Assembly (NCBI RefSeq): GCF_001435975.1 | Contig: NZ_AYYR01000067.1 | Span: forward strand, 39,705 to 103,704 | From: Secundilactobacillus collinoides DSM 20515 = JCM 1123 | GTDB taxonomy: Bacteria > Bacillota > Bacilli > Lactobacillales > Lactobacillaceae | Direction: 5' to 3' | Length of the DNA: 64,000 nt | Shown: positions 50,959 to 59,579 of the stretch, piece after piece | How positions within the stretch are numbered: the stretch's first letter is position 1 | Layout: the number at the start of each line of letters is the position of its first letter | Notes under the pieces: generated by a model | The model's database searches: none | The model's input: only the letters and a program-made list of their open reading frames with translations | Told to the model about the DNA's origin: nothing | Translations under genes and position numbers: made by a program

Positions 50959-51504
50959 GTGACAGATAAACCCATCAAGCGCGTTCAGCAGGTCGACCAA
51001 AGCGTGGCCTGGTTGACTGAAGCACTGTTACAGCTTATGCAGCAAAGACCATATAAGAACATCAGCATTAGTGCCATCGCCAACCGGTCTGGATTATCGC
51101 GACGCACATTTTACCGACACTTCGACACGATCGATGCCCTTCTCGACCACGCCATTGAAGCGCAGGTCAATGAGATGATCACAACGATTAGCAATGCACG
51201 TCCACACCGTTTTCGCGAAGTCGTTCTTATTTTCTTTACGGCCTGCGTGCCGCAACGTGAGTTTCTGCTCAACTTACAATCAAACAACTTAATGCCACAC
51301 CTGCTCACCCAGCTGACAACTGGCGTCCAAAAGAGTTTGCTAGCCGTGCTGTTACCAAAAAACGACACATACACTTTCGCCTTTGCAGCCGGTGGCATCT
51401 GGAACCTGTTAAACCAGTGGCTGATGGATAATGCTGCCACCACGCCTGAAGAAATGGGCGATGTTGCGGAACGCATTGCGATCCACCTCGGCGATATCGT
51501 TTAG
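50959..51504 (+). CDS. TetR/AcrR-family regulator
   Basis: 181 residues from a GTG at 50959 with AAAGGAGG upstream. Helix-turn-helix YKNISISAIANRSGLSRRTFYRHFDTIDALLDH, C-terminal region like TetR_C_33/DhaS-type regulators. Divergent from two HXXEE membrane proteins. The frame is open far upstream, but without a ribosome site. Confidence 0.88.
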   Translation: MTDKPIKRVQQVDQSVAWLTEALLQLMQQRPYKNISISAIANRSGLSRRTFYRHFDTIDALLDHAIEAQVNEMITTISNARPHRFREVVLIFFTACVPQREFLLNLQSNNLMPHLLTQLTTGVQKSLLAVLLPKNDTYTFAFAAGGIWNLLNQWLMDNAATTPEEMGDVAERIAIHLGDIV

Positions 51505-51619
51505 TTTCATGTGGCGCGAACTGACAAATGATTGGCGCGTTTGAACATTCAACCAAACCCGGATTCTGGCTATACTAATGTCATTCAATCAAACAACAAG
51601 CCATTAGGAGGCCATTCAC

Positions 51620-52432
51620 ATGACAGTTATTTTAATTACAGGCGCCAGCAGCGGTATCGGGTATCAAGCAGCAGCACAACTTGCAGAACAAGGCCACACG
51701 GTTTACGGTGCAGCCCGCCGTGTTGATAAGATCCAGGCACTCGCAAATGAGGGCGTTAAGCCATTGAAACTTGACGTCACCGACGAAGCATCAGTGCAGA
51801 CAGCCGTTTCACAAATCATTGCAGAACAGGGTCGCATCGACGTTTTAATCAACAATGCCGGCTACGGGTCATACGGCGCGGTCGAAGACGTGACCATTGA
51901 AGAAGCTCAAAAGCAGCTCGACGTCAATCTATTAGGCGTGGCGCGGTTAACGCAGGCCGTCCTGCCTTACATGCGCAAACAACACAGCGGCCGCATTATC
52001 AACACATCATCAATGGGCGGTCGAATCACCACTTATTTCGGCGCTTGGTACCACGCCACAAAATACGCGCTGGAAGCCTTCAGTGACGCCCTGCGGATGG
52101 AAGTCAGCAACTTCGGTATCGACGTCAGCATCATCGAACCTGGTGGCATCAAAACGGACTGGGGCTTCATCGCAGCGGACCACCTCGCTGCATCAGCCAA
52201 GGGCGGTGCCTACGAACAATACGCTGAGAAAACGGCTGCCGGCATGCGCAAGCAATACGGTTCAAATCTGATGTCCAACCCAAAGATCATCGCCAACACA
52301 ATGAGTAAGGCAGTGAACGCCCGTCGCCCAAGAACCCGGTACCTAATCGGAATGGGCGCAAAACCACTGGTCTTCCTGCACACGGTGTTGCCAACCAGAG
52401 TGTTTGATTGGATGATGATGCGGGCATCCTAG
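51620..52432 (+). CDS. Short-chain dehydrogenase/reductase
   Basis: 270 residues, classical SDR: TGASSGIGYQAA, NNAGYGSYGAVED, Ser in NTSSMGG, YHATKYALEAF (Tyr/Lys), then IEPGGIKTDWG and a C-terminus RRPRTRYLIGMGAKP shared with the SDR at 63115. TAGGAGG lies upstream of the ATG. Follows the TetR gene by 115 nt and may be regulated with it. Substrate unknown. Confidence 0.88.
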   Translation: MTVILITGASSGIGYQAAAQLAEQGHTVYGAARRVDKIQALANEGVKPLKLDVTDEASVQTAVSQIIAEQGRIDVLINNAGYGSYGAVEDVTIEEAQKQLDVNLLGVARLTQAVLPYMRKQHSGRIINTSSMGGRITTYFGAWYHATKYALEAFSDALRMEVSNFGIDVSIIEPGGIKTDWGFIAADHLAASAKGGAYEQYAEKTAAGMRKQYGSNLMSNPKIIANTMSKAVNARRPRTRYLIGMGAKPLVFLHTVLPTRVFDWMMMRAS

Positions 52433-52489
52433 TGAGTGTGGCGTAAGGCGTTTAAGGGACGGAACACATTTCGACTATCTAAAAGAGAC

Positions 52490-52690
52490 CCAGGTCGCAA
52501 GAACATCTCAAAAACAAAAGAAAGAAATCTAAATTCCAAAATCAGCACCAAAAGCATCGCCCACTGCAACCTTGCCTTACAAACATGTCTCCGCAATATA
52601 AAAACCCCAAGCCCAAGCACTCGCCACCAACAATCCCAAAATAAAGACTAAAATATACCCAAACCAACACCGACCTAAGAAAGGAGTCCC
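52490..52690. other. A/C-rich, G/T-poor intergenic stretch
   Basis: About 200 bases in which the plus strand is strikingly rich in A and C. Minus-strand frames here are long only because of this skew and have no start signals. See findings. Confidence 0.5.
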
Positions 52691-52695
52691 CATCC

Positions 52696-53688
52696 ATGAA
52701 AGTAGCCGTTCCAAAACAATTCCAATCCTTCCTGCAATCCAGCAGCATTGACTTCCCTGCCATTCTCCAACAAGCGGGTATCGCCAACCAACTCTGGCGT
52801 GAGGAACTGGACGTGTCCGACCAGCAGTATTACCAGCTCTTGTCAGCCTTGTCGGATGCACTGACGGATGAGCAGCTCGTTGCGCTTAGCGACGTGAACC
52901 GTATTAACGCCTTCATGCCGCCGTTCTTTGCGGCACTGTGTGCACCGGACGGACTGGCTGCCCTGAAACGACTGGCCACCTACAAAAAACTGGCGGGGCC
53001 AATCAAGTTCAATGTTCAAGAATTGGGCAACCAAGTGCAGATCGAAATTTCCTTCGTTTATCCGCAACAGGAACTACCACGGTTCTCGATTCTTAACGAA
53101 CAATTACTCATTCTCAGCGTCTTGCGAACCGGCAGCGGCAAACGGATAACCCCAACGTTGCTCACGGGTCCCTATGCCTATGGTCGGCTAGTCGAGAACC
53201 AGTTCGGTCTGCATGGCGATCAAGTGACACACGGCAATCAACTCGCATTCAATGCCGCCGATTTAAGTGCGCCATTTCAAACGCAAAATAACGTGATGTG
53301 GCAGTATTTGGAACCGGAATTCAACCGACAGTTAGGCGAGATGAACAGCCAGCAGCAGTTCACCAACGAAGTAAAAAAGACACTGTTCAAAGCCATTCCC
53401 AGCGGCCAGTTCACCACTCAGGATGTGGCACAGACACTCGGCGTCAGTCAGCGAACACTGCAACGTAATCTAAGCGCGGAAAATACCACCTTCAAGCAAC
53501 AGGTACAGACCGTACAAAAATTACTGGCCATTAATTATCTGCACGATGCAACGCTAACCACGACCGACATCGCTTACTTGGTCGGATACGTGGAACCCAG
53601 CTCGTTTTCACGAGCGTTTAAAAAATGGACCGGAACAACGTTGCAAATTTACCGTAAACAACTCACGACAACAAAAAAACCGGTTTAG
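52696..53688 (+). CDS. AraC-family transcriptional regulator (OruR-like)
   Basis: 330 residues. The N-terminal ~200 residues resemble the arabinose-binding-type domain of OruR/ArgR-type AraC proteins; C-terminal helix-turn-helix pair FTTQDVAQTLGVSQRTLQRNL and TTTDIAYLVGYVEPSSFSRAFKKWTG is canonical. AAAGGAG precedes the ATG. Its likely target is the neighbouring SDR or TauE gene. Confidence 0.88.
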   Translation: MKVAVPKQFQSFLQSSSIDFPAILQQAGIANQLWREELDVSDQQYYQLLSALSDALTDEQLVALSDVNRINAFMPPFFAALCAPDGLAALKRLATYKKLAGPIKFNVQELGNQVQIEISFVYPQQELPRFSILNEQLLILSVLRTGSGKRITPTLLTGPYAYGRLVENQFGLHGDQVTHGNQLAFNAADLSAPFQTQNNVMWQYLEPEFNRQLGEMNSQQQFTNEVKKTLFKAIPSGQFTTQDVAQTLGVSQRTLQRNLSAENTTFKQQVQTVQKLLAINYLHDATLTTTDIAYLVGYVEPSSFSRAFKKWTGTTLQIYRKQLTTTKKPV

Positions 53689-53716
53689 GCCAATTAGCCT
53701 AATACCGGCTTTTTGA
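53675..53716 (+). terminator. Terminator overlapping the AraC stop codon
   Basis: AAAAAACCGGTTTAGGC, loop, GCCTAATACCGGCTTTTTG; the 5' arm includes the last codons. Confidence 0.75.
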
Positions 53717-53834
53717 TGATTACAAATAACTATCACTAACAGCGGCTGTAATTTTGCAATTCTACATTGACACGCTCCCGTTAATCCGCCAAACTAGATA
53801 GATAACGACTATTACATAAAGGAGGCCAGTCACC

Positions 53835-54551
53835 ATGATCTGGCTATTCATTATTTTGCCGGCGTTGCTCGCTGGCCTAGTGCAGGGATTGACGGGATTT
53901 GGCGCGGTCATTATCATGATGATCTTTTTCCCGTCGGTCCTGCCCATGCAACAGGCTGCGGGAATCGGCGGCGTTATTATGCTGGCAAGTGTTCTGGTTC
54001 AAACCATCCGTTACCGCCATTATTTCGACCTTAAGCGAGTAATCGGCCCGTTTATCATCTACGCCGCGGTGGCAACCTGGTCAGTCCATTTAGGCAGCGT
54101 GCTTGATACCCACGTTTTACGGCTGATGCTGGGTGGCTTGCTGGTGGCGCTTTGCCTGTACTTCACCCTGTCGAAAAGTGCTGGTGAACACAAATACCCG
54201 CTGCTGATTGGTATCTGTTTTATGATCATTTCCGGTTTCTTCAACGGCCTGTTTGGCATTGGCGGTCCGCTGATGGCACTCTACTTTCTGTCACTATCAA
54301 AAACAATGCCGGAATATATCGCCAATATCCAGGGCTTTTTCCTCATCGATGCGTTCTACATCGCAGGCGTTCGAGTGGCAAACGGTATTCTGGGCGTTAC
54401 CGATATCCCGTATATCCTCGCTGGAATGGTTGCAGCCACCTTTGGAACGATGATTGCAAATCGGTTGTCAATGCGGTGGAATTTAACCACGATAAAACCG
54501 CTGATTTACGGATTCATTGGGTTAAGCGGTCTGTATTACCTGTTGTTTTAA
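53835..54551 (+). CDS. TauE/SafE-family sulfite/anion exporter
   Basis: 238 residues, seven or eight membrane segments in two repeats: PALLAGLVQGLTGFGAVIIMM opens repeat 1 and SGFFNGLFGIGGPLMALYF repeat 2, both with the family's GxxGxGG-type motif. Exports sulfur-containing or organic anions. AAAGGAGG precedes the ATG. Confidence 0.9.
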   Translation: MIWLFIILPALLAGLVQGLTGFGAVIIMMIFFPSVLPMQQAAGIGGVIMLASVLVQTIRYRHYFDLKRVIGPFIIYAAVATWSVHLGSVLDTHVLRLMLGGLLVALCLYFTLSKSAGEHKYPLLIGICFMIISGFFNGLFGIGGPLMALYFLSLSKTMPEYIANIQGFFLIDAFYIAGVRVANGILGVTDIPYILAGMVAATFGTMIANRLSMRWNLTTIKPLIYGFIGLSGLYYLLF

Positions 54552-54556
54552 CAAAA

Positions 54557-54572
54557 TGTTTCATGTGAAACC
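54557..54572. repeat. parS-like palindrome TGTTTCATGTGAAACC
   Basis: 5 bp after the TauE stop codon; followed by TTAATTTCCCG. Confidence 0.7.
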
Positions 54573-54587
54573 TTAATTTCCCGCAAC

Positions 54588-54622
54588 TAAAAACGACCAG
54601 CCGTCTCGGCTAGTCGTTTTTG
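54588..54622. terminator. Bidirectional terminator
   Basis: AAAAACGACCAGCC, loop, GGCTAGTCGTTTTTG. Confidence 0.85.
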
Positions 54623-54623
54623 T

Positions 54624-54863
54624 TTACCCCTTTTTTAATTGGTCACCGAACTGATTCATTGCTGCCTCGACCTGATCTTTTTGGTCTGGCTTAACAAGTG
54701 CCAGCAGGTCATCTTTCATGTCAAGATATGCCTGATAGTCAAAGGTCCCAGCTTGCTGGGCTTTGAAGCTCTCCTGAAGTAACGCATGTGCCTTACCCTG
54801 ATTAGCATCATCCACCGCGGCGTCAATGAAAGCTAGAAATTTTGCTTGTCCGTTTTGCATCAT
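54624..54863 (-). CDS. Small hypothetical protein
   Basis: 79 residues, helical and charged, no signal peptide: MMQNGQAKFLAFIDAAVDDA, then LLQESFKAQQAGTFDYQAYL. AAGGAG lies 7 nt before the ATG at 54863; the frame reaches 54908 without a site. Family not recognised. Confidence 0.65.
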   Translation of the reverse strand: MMQNGQAKFLAFIDAAVDDANQGKAHALLQESFKAQQAGTFDYQAYLDMKDDLLALVKPDQKDQVEAAMNQFGDQLKKG

Positions 54864-54948
54864 GATCACGCTCCTTATTTGCTGATACGATTTCTCATAG
54901 TATATCAAAGATCATAGTGTTTTCACAGACAATGTGTATTCTTAATTA

Positions 54949-55707
54949 CTAATCAAACTTGATGAGGTCTGCATCATAATAGACTTTGTCCTGATGAGCA
55001 TATAGAACCGGTAAGATATCTTGCATCCGTCCGGTTTCTTGAATGTTGTGAGCAATCCACTGCATACCAGCCTCTTTTGAATATAGTTTGGGCACAATCG
55101 TCTTATTGAAAATCTCATTCCCAGTTTCAGTTCCAACAGCCGTTTCTGCGTAGAACGTACAGCCATCATCTGCTGGTGCATAAACGTGCTTCACATGACC
55201 GGTTGCTTTACCATTTTTCATTACATTAAATGTGAAGGTATGTGTGTTGAGTTCTATCGTTTCCATTTCATAGTAAATCACATCATTCACTTCGTTAGTC
55301 AACTCGTGAATCTTTGATTTTCCACCCTCGAGGAAGCCAAGGTTACGCTGCCCATTTACGTCTGTTAGCGGTGTAACAGCGACATGATCTCGGTGATGCC
55401 AAAGGTGGTAAATTGACACAGCTGGACCAGAAAAATCAATCCCATTCCACGTGGTCACACATCCTAAATGCTCGAAGAACCACTGAATCATTTCCGGTGT
55501 AACGCCCTTCACATCATCATGTTGAACCTTCGCTGTCATAACACCTCGGTCACTTACAACAAAATCGGCCCATTTAGCTGAACTGTATCGCTTAAATTCT
55601 AATTTCCCAGCATTTTCTAATGCATTGCGAGCAATCAAATGTTGTGCCCTTAACCGATCCCAGTCTTGAACGTAAGTCTCTTTTAAATGCGTGTCTTTGT
55701 TTGACAT
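54949..55707 (-). CDS. DAPG/phloretin-hydrolase-like protein (PhlG family)
   Basis: 252 residues resembling the DAPG hydrolase (PhlG/Phy) domain: GVTPEMIQWFFEHLG, WNGIDFSGPAVSIYHLWHHRDHV with clustered His residues fitting zinc ligands, and FYAETAVGTETGNEIFNKTI near the C-terminus. These enzymes cleave C-C bonds of acyl-phloroglucinols (2,4-diacetylphloroglucinol, phloretin). AGGAGG precedes the ATG. Divergent from a TetR regulator, as with pseudomonad phlG/phlF. The actual substrate here is unknown. Confidence 0.7.
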   Translation of the reverse strand: MSNKDTHLKETYVQDWDRLRAQHLIARNALENAGKLEFKRYSSAKWADFVVSDRGVMTAKVQHDDVKGVTPEMIQWFFEHLGCVTTWNGIDFSGPAVSIYHLWHHRDHVAVTPLTDVNGQRNLGFLEGGKSKIHELTNEVNDVIYYEMETIELNTHTFTFNVMKNGKATGHVKHVYAPADDGCTFYAETAVGTETGNEIFNKTIVPKLYSKEAGMQWIAHNIQETGRMQDILPVLYAHQDKVYYDADLIKFD

Positions 55708-55766
55708 TGTTATATCCTCCTATTATTGACAGTTGTTGTCGTCACCTGATATGATACACATGTTAC

Positions 55767-55788
55767 TTATGGTTCATTTGTTCCATAA
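55767..55788. promoter_or_regulatory. Putative TetR operator between phlG-like and TetR genes
   Basis: TTATGG-N10-CCATAA, a perfect 6-bp inverted repeat in the divergent promoter region. Confidence 0.4.
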
Positions 55789-55855
55789 ACTATTTTTACC
55801 ATATGCTTGGTTGCCGCACAATAGTTCTGAGACTTGTATGACAAAAGGAGGACTT

Positions 55856-56434
55856 ATGTTTCACATTAAAGACGACATTCGTGCACAACGGTCAGCACAG
55901 CTGCTTTATAATGGTCTGATGACGCTTTTAGACACGAAACATTTCAATCAAATAACAGTATCTGACCTTTCCCGGGAATCTACTGTTGGCCGGACAATCT
56001 TCTACCGACATTTCGATGACACCATCGATATTTTAACCTGGCAGTGCACTAAACACATGCGGGATGCACTCACCAATTATGTCGCTGCTTTTAAACCAAA
56101 CGACGAAACTAGCAGTTTACTGCGATATGTATTGACGAGTATCTTATCCCCCAAAAACGTAAAGGCGTGGGAAACGCTACTTGAAATTGAACGACTTGAC
56201 ATCATCTATAACGTATTTATTCAAAATGCCCATATCGTGCTTGAATGTTACGAGCAAATCGGGTTGTACCATCCGAATGATGACTACACCTACTTTGTAT
56301 CAACTCGTGTTGGTTTTTTAACAGGCATATTAAATGGCTGGCTGCATAGTGGCAAACAACAAACCGTTGACGAAATATTGGCCATTGTTTTGCGTCAACA
56401 CCAAGAAGTTATTGCAAGCGAGCTTCTCTTTTAG
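55856..56434 (+). CDS. TetR/AcrR-family regulator
   Basis: 192 residues from the ATG at 55856 (AAAGGAGG 4 nt upstream). Helix-turn-helix FNQITVSDLSRESTVGRTIFYRHFDDTIDI; C-terminal part like TetR_C_33. Divergent from the PhlG-like hydrolase, so likely its aromatic-ligand-responsive repressor. Confidence 0.88.
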   Translation: MFHIKDDIRAQRSAQLLYNGLMTLLDTKHFNQITVSDLSRESTVGRTIFYRHFDDTIDILTWQCTKHMRDALTNYVAAFKPNDETSSLLRYVLTSILSPKNVKAWETLLEIERLDIIYNVFIQNAHIVLECYEQIGLYHPNDDYTYFVSTRVGFLTGILNGWLHSGKQQTVDEILAIVLRQHQEVIASELLF

Positions 56435-56581
56435 CCAATTAATACTTATATTTCGAATAAATTGTGTACCATTAAATTGATTGTTGCCATTTTTCTTGCT
56501 AAATTGAATGTATAGTTATTCTAATGACAACTATAGACGAGCAAATAAACACGTTTTGACTAAGAAAGGATCCAACCAAAC

Positions 56582-56956
56582 ATGGCTAAATTACTAGACG
56601 GCACCACCTTAACTGACGAACAACAACAATTTTTCAATGATTCAATGGTCTTTTTATCAACATCTGACACAACCGGCCACCCCCAACTGGGTCCTAAGGG
56701 GTCACTTCACGTGCTGGACGCCAATCACCTGATCTACTTTGAGTACACATTTGACCACGCCTACGCAAACGTAAAGGCGAACGACCACGTGGCCGCCGCA
56801 GCTTGGGATGTGAAGAATCACTTAGCTTTTCGGGTGAACGGTACCGCGCACTTACATGAAGATGACGACTTCGCGAAGAAGGCACTAGAAGGCAGCAAAC
56901 TCGACCACGCTGCCGTGGTTGTGATTGACGTAGAACAAATATTTGCGCTGGCTTAA
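56582..56956 (+). CDS. Pyridoxamine-5'-phosphate-oxidase-fold (FMN-binding) protein
   Basis: 124 residues, split-barrel fold: VFLSTSDTTGHPQLGPKGSLHVL, YFEYTFDHAYANVKANDHVA, HLAFRVNGTAHLHEDDDF. Typical of small flavin reductase or heme-utilisation-like proteins. GAAAGGATCC precedes the ATG. Function unassigned; ends at the terminator at 56997. Confidence 0.85.
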   Translation: MAKLLDGTTLTDEQQQFFNDSMVFLSTSDTTGHPQLGPKGSLHVLDANHLIYFEYTFDHAYANVKANDHVAAAAWDVKNHLAFRVNGTAHLHEDDDFAKKALEGSKLDHAAVVVIDVEQIFALA

Positions 56957-56963
56957 ACGTTGA

Positions 56964-56979
56964 TGTTTCATGTGAAACC
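56964..56979. repeat. parS-like palindrome TGTTTCATGTGAAACC
   Basis: 8 bp after the preceding stop codon; followed by TTGATTTACC. Confidence 0.7.
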
Positions 56980-56996
56980 TTGATTTACCAGTACAA

Positions 56997-57038
56997 GAAA
57001 AAACACCCACCGAAGATGATAGCCTCGGTGGGTGTTTT
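56997..57038. terminator. Bidirectional terminator
   Basis: AAAACACCCACCGA, loop, TCGGTGGGTGTTTTG; shared with the 38-residue gene on the other strand. Confidence 0.85.
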
Positions 57039-57049
57039 GCGTCCAAAAA

Positions 57050-57166
57050 TTACTTCTCAGACTTCTTTGCTTCGTTCATTGCTTTCATGATTGAAGGGTT
57101 CTTTGAGTGGCAATCCTTGATCATGTTTAAATCTTCTTCGCTTAATTCAACAGTGTATTTAGCCAT
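57050..57166 (-). CDS. 38-residue small protein
   Basis: ATG at 57166 with GAGAGGG upstream; sequence begins MAKYTVELSEEDLNMIKDC and ends MNEAKKSEK, a charged helical peptide. Strong codon pattern, ribosome site and a terminator 12 nt after the stop all support expression. Family not recognised. Confidence 0.65.
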   Translation of the reverse strand: MAKYTVELSEEDLNMIKDCHSKNPSIMKAMNEAKKSEK

Positions 57167-57356
57167 GTGGTTTCCCTCTCTTCTTAAAAAAATTCACAAT
57201 TTAACTATAACATTTCATGCCTCGGGTGCAAGCCCCTATCTTTTAGCACTTTTTTTCGAAACATCCATAAAAATGGACGCATCGTCCAATTCTTTCCAGC
57301 ACGCCCGGTTCAGACTCGCTATGATGAACTTATCAAAAAGAAAAGAGGTTTTATAC

Positions 57357-58148
57357 ATGACAAACTTCAAACTAGATATCGAAATCAACAATGAGACTTA
57401 CACTGAAACACAATTGAATCGTTACAAGTACGAGCGCGCGCTCCACTTTCTGCATGAGGTCATCGACCTTGGTTTCACGCCAAAAACATCTGATGGCCAA
57501 TCGGTAACCCCAATCGAGCTTAATTGGATGACACCAGCCGACGTTCTGGCATTAGCAGTCGCTACCCACACCGCAATGGGTTCAGCAGGAACGCTAGACC
57601 TTTTTAAGGACATTTTGATAGATTCAGACAATCGTTGGCATGCGTTCAACCAACGGCCAATTGAAGAACAGGGCGTCTGGATCGGCACCACACACCTCAC
57701 CGCCCACGGCATTGACCCAGCAAGTTTTGGAATGGCCATGGGTGGCCTTCAAAATGGTGATATTCCGTTTCAAATCATGCCCGAACATTACTACTTTGCC
57801 GGTGATATTACCAAGGAGCCGCAAACTATCATGGAAACCTTTGGCATGCTGGGCGAACCCACATTGACGTACGGTACCGGCGGCAAAGAAATTCCAAGCT
57901 ATGTCCATGTTGACCGGTTAGCTGACCACCCCAGTATTTTAGCAGGCGAAACATTTTTGAAGCACGATGATTTCAACATTCATGTCGGCGCTATCCACCA
58001 AATTCAACCGCTACCAGACGGACTGGATATCGTTTCATCCTATTTCTGCCCGAAAGATGCGCCTAAGGCCATTGCGGATGGCCACACTATCCACTTTGCA
58101 TTAGAACTTGGCGGGGCCTTGCAAATCGCTGCACAGCAACAATCCTAA
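57357..58148 (+). CDS. Hypothetical protein, soluble, ~263 residues
   Basis: Starts MTNFKLDIEINNETYTETQ (AAGAGG 8 nt before the ATG at 57357). No membrane segments or signal. Contains LALAVATHTAMGSAGTLDLF and GIDPASFGMAMGGLQNGDIP. I do not recognise the family. The frame is open to 57087 but that start would overlap the small antisense gene and has no ribosome site. Ends with IHFALELGGALQIAAQQQS. Confidence 0.65.
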   Translation: MTNFKLDIEINNETYTETQLNRYKYERALHFLHEVIDLGFTPKTSDGQSVTPIELNWMTPADVLALAVATHTAMGSAGTLDLFKDILIDSDNRWHAFNQRPIEEQGVWIGTTHLTAHGIDPASFGMAMGGLQNGDIPFQIMPEHYYFAGDITKEPQTIMETFGMLGEPTLTYGTGGKEIPSYVHVDRLADHPSILAGETFLKHDDFNIHVGAIHQIQPLPDGLDIVSSYFCPKDAPKAIADGHTIHFALELGGALQIAAQQQS

Positions 58149-58231
58149 GCATACCCGATGAAACCATTATCAACGATCAATAGCATTAAAATGACTGTCT
58201 TAACACGACTCGTTTGTCGCGCATAAACTTG

Positions 58232-58323
58232 TGACAAACGGCTCTTAATCTATATAAGCGACCCCTCTGAATGCCAGTTTGGATTTTCAGAGGGGTCGTT
58301 TATATTCTGGTGCACAAAAGGCT
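58232..58323. repeat. Hairpin element, copy c (ATAAGCG family)
   Basis: 18-bp stem: ATAAGCGACCCCTCTGAA (58254-58271) with TTCAGAGGGGTCGTTTAT (58286-58303). Upstream module GACAAACGGCTCTT and downstream GGTGCACAAAAGGC are shared with copy d. A separate dyad CGTTTGTC/GACAAACG lies at 58211-58240. Confidence 0.75.
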
Positions 58324-58417
58324 GACGCCAATTTTTGACGACTAAAACCGCACATGCATTTTGTGCACTGCGTCTTGATCGCTGAAACGGACGCCGAGAG
58401 ACAGCCCGCGCAACACG

Positions 58418-58987
58418 CTACTTGGTCGTCAATGTCACAATCATTTTCATATACTGGTTCAAAAATTGCGCCAGCTGAGCCGTGGACAACTCATCGTCGT
58501 GCTGAGACCACCACTTCAACAGTGACCATCTCGCACCGTCTACCGCTTGCTGAATCAGCTGTTGCTCCAATGGCGGTTGTTGCGGGGCGTTTTTGAAATA
58601 TTCCGTTAATTTTTCATCGAAGAACTGGTTCATTTTACGTTCAAAATAAGGATCGCCATTAGGACCCAAAAGACGCTTAAAAGTCGGCATTTGTGCCGTG
58701 ATCGATGTCAGTTTGTTGAGCAATTCATCAGTGGGATGACTGGCATCATACACCGTTTGTGGAGCGTATTTTGTCACCGCCAGCGATTCCAGAAACTGGT
58801 CTTCAATGTCCTCTAAAACATCCAACACCGAATCATAGTAGAGGTAAAAACTGCCGTGACTGACGCCGGCTTCAGCAATCAGCGTCTTAACCTTGATTTG
58901 GTCAAAACGTTGTGATGCTAATAGCTTCAAATAGGCCGTCCGCAATCGCGCATCGATCGGTATTTTCGTTGGTTTGCGTTTGGTCAT
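58418..58987 (-). CDS. TetR/AcrR-family regulator
   Basis: 189 residues. FDQIKVKTLIAEAGVSHGSFYLYYDSVLDVLED is the helix-turn-helix; acidic C-terminal domain unassigned. Start is 4 nt after the GNAT stop, with GAGG inside the end of that gene, so both are one unit. Target possibly the acetyltransferase operon itself. Confidence 0.88.
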   Translation of the reverse strand: MTKRKPTKIPIDARLRTAYLKLLASQRFDQIKVKTLIAEAGVSHGSFYLYYDSVLDVLEDIEDQFLESLAVTKYAPQTVYDASHPTDELLNKLTSITAQMPTFKRLLGPNGDPYFERKMNQFFDEKLTEYFKNAPQQPPLEQQLIQQAVDGARWSLLKWWSQHDDELSTAQLAQFLNQYMKMIVTLTTK

Positions 58988-58991
58988 TTCG

Positions 58992-59429
58992 TCAGCCTCG
59001 CTTCCAAGTCATTTCATACGCAACTTGTTTGACGTCTTCTGCCATGCGGGTTGCGGAGATCACAAATCGTTCACGTTCATAAAACCTGACTGCCCCAGCG
59101 TTAGCTTCAAAGACACTCAGCGTCAGTTTGGCATATCGCTGTTTCAGGTGCATGAGCAGGCGATGGCCAATGTGCTGATTGCGCATTTCGTCAGCCACAA
59201 ACACCCCTGCGATGTAACCGTTCTGCACCCCTACGAAACCAACAATGCGGCCAGTGTCAGTCATGGCAACGGTCAGTTCTGCTTGCGGCAACGCTGCCCG
59301 TACTTCTGCTTCATGCGAGCGCCAATACTGACTGGGAACAAAACTATGTGCTTGCAGATTGCTGGTCAACCAGATGTCCATAAGCGTGTCTAGTTGGTGT
59401 TCGGTAACTTTGCTGAGGGTTTGGATCAT
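58992..59429 (-). CDS. GNAT-family N-acetyltransferase
   Basis: 145 residues, GNAT fold: IAGVFVADEMRNQHIGHRLLMHLKQR is the acetyl-CoA-binding motif A, FEANAGAVRFYERERFVI motif B. Resembles YjaB/RimI-like acetyltransferases of small molecules or peptides. GGAGCGC precedes the ATG. First gene of a pair with TetR. Confidence 0.88.
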   Translation of the reverse strand: MIQTLSKVTEHQLDTLMDIWLTSNLQAHSFVPSQYWRSHEAEVRAALPQAELTVAMTDTGRIVGFVGVQNGYIAGVFVADEMRNQHIGHRLLMHLKQRYAKLTLSVFEANAGAVRFYERERFVISATRMAEDVKQVAYEMTWKRG

Positions 59430-59579
59430 TCGAAGCGCTCCTTTGCTGATAGGTTGCCCCTATTCTACCGCGTTTTAGTGATTGTAACCATTACCAGCTA
59501 TCTGCTTCAAAACAAGCTTGATCCTTATACCGTTCATGACTGAAACCAACTAGAATGATTACCCGGGAAGAATCTCCTT

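Noticed and set aside
52542..52861. Minus-strand hydrophobic frames upstream of the AraC gene
   Set aside because: Caused by G/T-rich skew of that strand; no ribosome site and overlap with the AraC start. Kept only as a composition finding.
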